NCBI GenBank assembly: GCA_039808645.1
Contig: JBDHTL010000193.1
Span: forward strand, 1-5,839
From: JAJXWB01 sp039808645
GTDB lineage: Bacteria; Pseudomonadota; Alphaproteobacteria; Rhizobiales; Beijerinckiaceae
Length of the DNA stretch: 5,839 bases
Direction of reading: 5' to 3'
Made by a program: the position numbers and the translations under genes. Under the pieces are notes generated by a model. It was not told the DNA's origin. It saw only the letters and a program-made list of their open reading frames with translations, and did not search any database. Shown here one piece after another: positions 5,809-5,839 of the stretch; the stretch's first letter is position 1; every line of letters begins with the position of its first letter.

Positions 5809-5839
5809 CGGTCATTCGCGCGATGCACGCGGGGCCTAG

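Overview
The window is high-GC DNA with strongly G/C-biased third codon positions. The proteins resemble those of Alphaproteobacteria, most likely the order Hyphomicrobiales (Rhizobiales): a RmuC N-terminus of that type, a two-subunit 2-oxoacid oxidoreductase, and Peripla_BP_6 solute-binding proteins of the kind that are very numerous in Bradyrhizobium, Rhodopseudomonas and relatives. This assignment is from memory of the families; no search was run.

Layout. Positions 1-347 (minus strand) hold the first 115 codons of rmuC, which runs off the left edge. A 131-bp divergent spacer (348-478) carries a GC-rich perfect inverted repeat and the ribosome-binding site of the next gene. Positions 479-2176 and 2184-3047 (plus strand) form a two-gene operon, korA-korB: a fused gamma/alpha subunit and a thiamine-diphosphate/Fe-S beta subunit of a 2-oxoacid:ferredoxin oxidoreductase. 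Between the convergent korB and the next gene lies a compact palindromic repeat of about 95 bp with three hairpins (3060-3155). Positions 3178-4398 and 4467-5684 (minus strand) are two tandem paralogous genes for exported type I periplasmic binding proteins of branched-chain-amino-acid-type ABC transporters, about three quarters identical in their mature parts. A strong intrinsic terminator (4416-4443) separates them and abuts the Shine-Dalgarno sequence of the downstream copy. Positions 5685-5839 are the leader and probable promoter region of the binding-protein pair; no other gene is visible there.

How the genes work together. KorA and KorB should assemble into one cytoplasmic enzyme that oxidatively decarboxylates a 2-oxoacid (2-oxoglutarate is the best guess) to the acyl-CoA and reduces ferredoxin. 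No ferredoxin gene is beside it. The two binding proteins would capture a ligand in the periplasm for an ABC importer whose membrane and ATPase subunits are not in the window. Nothing in the sequence ties the importer proteins to the Kor enzyme beyond adjacency, and the genes are convergent.

I see no clearly new biological system. The points most worth a second look are the terminator flush against the second binding-protein gene, the divergence of the two paralogues around the expected ligand pocket, and the composite palindromic repeat.
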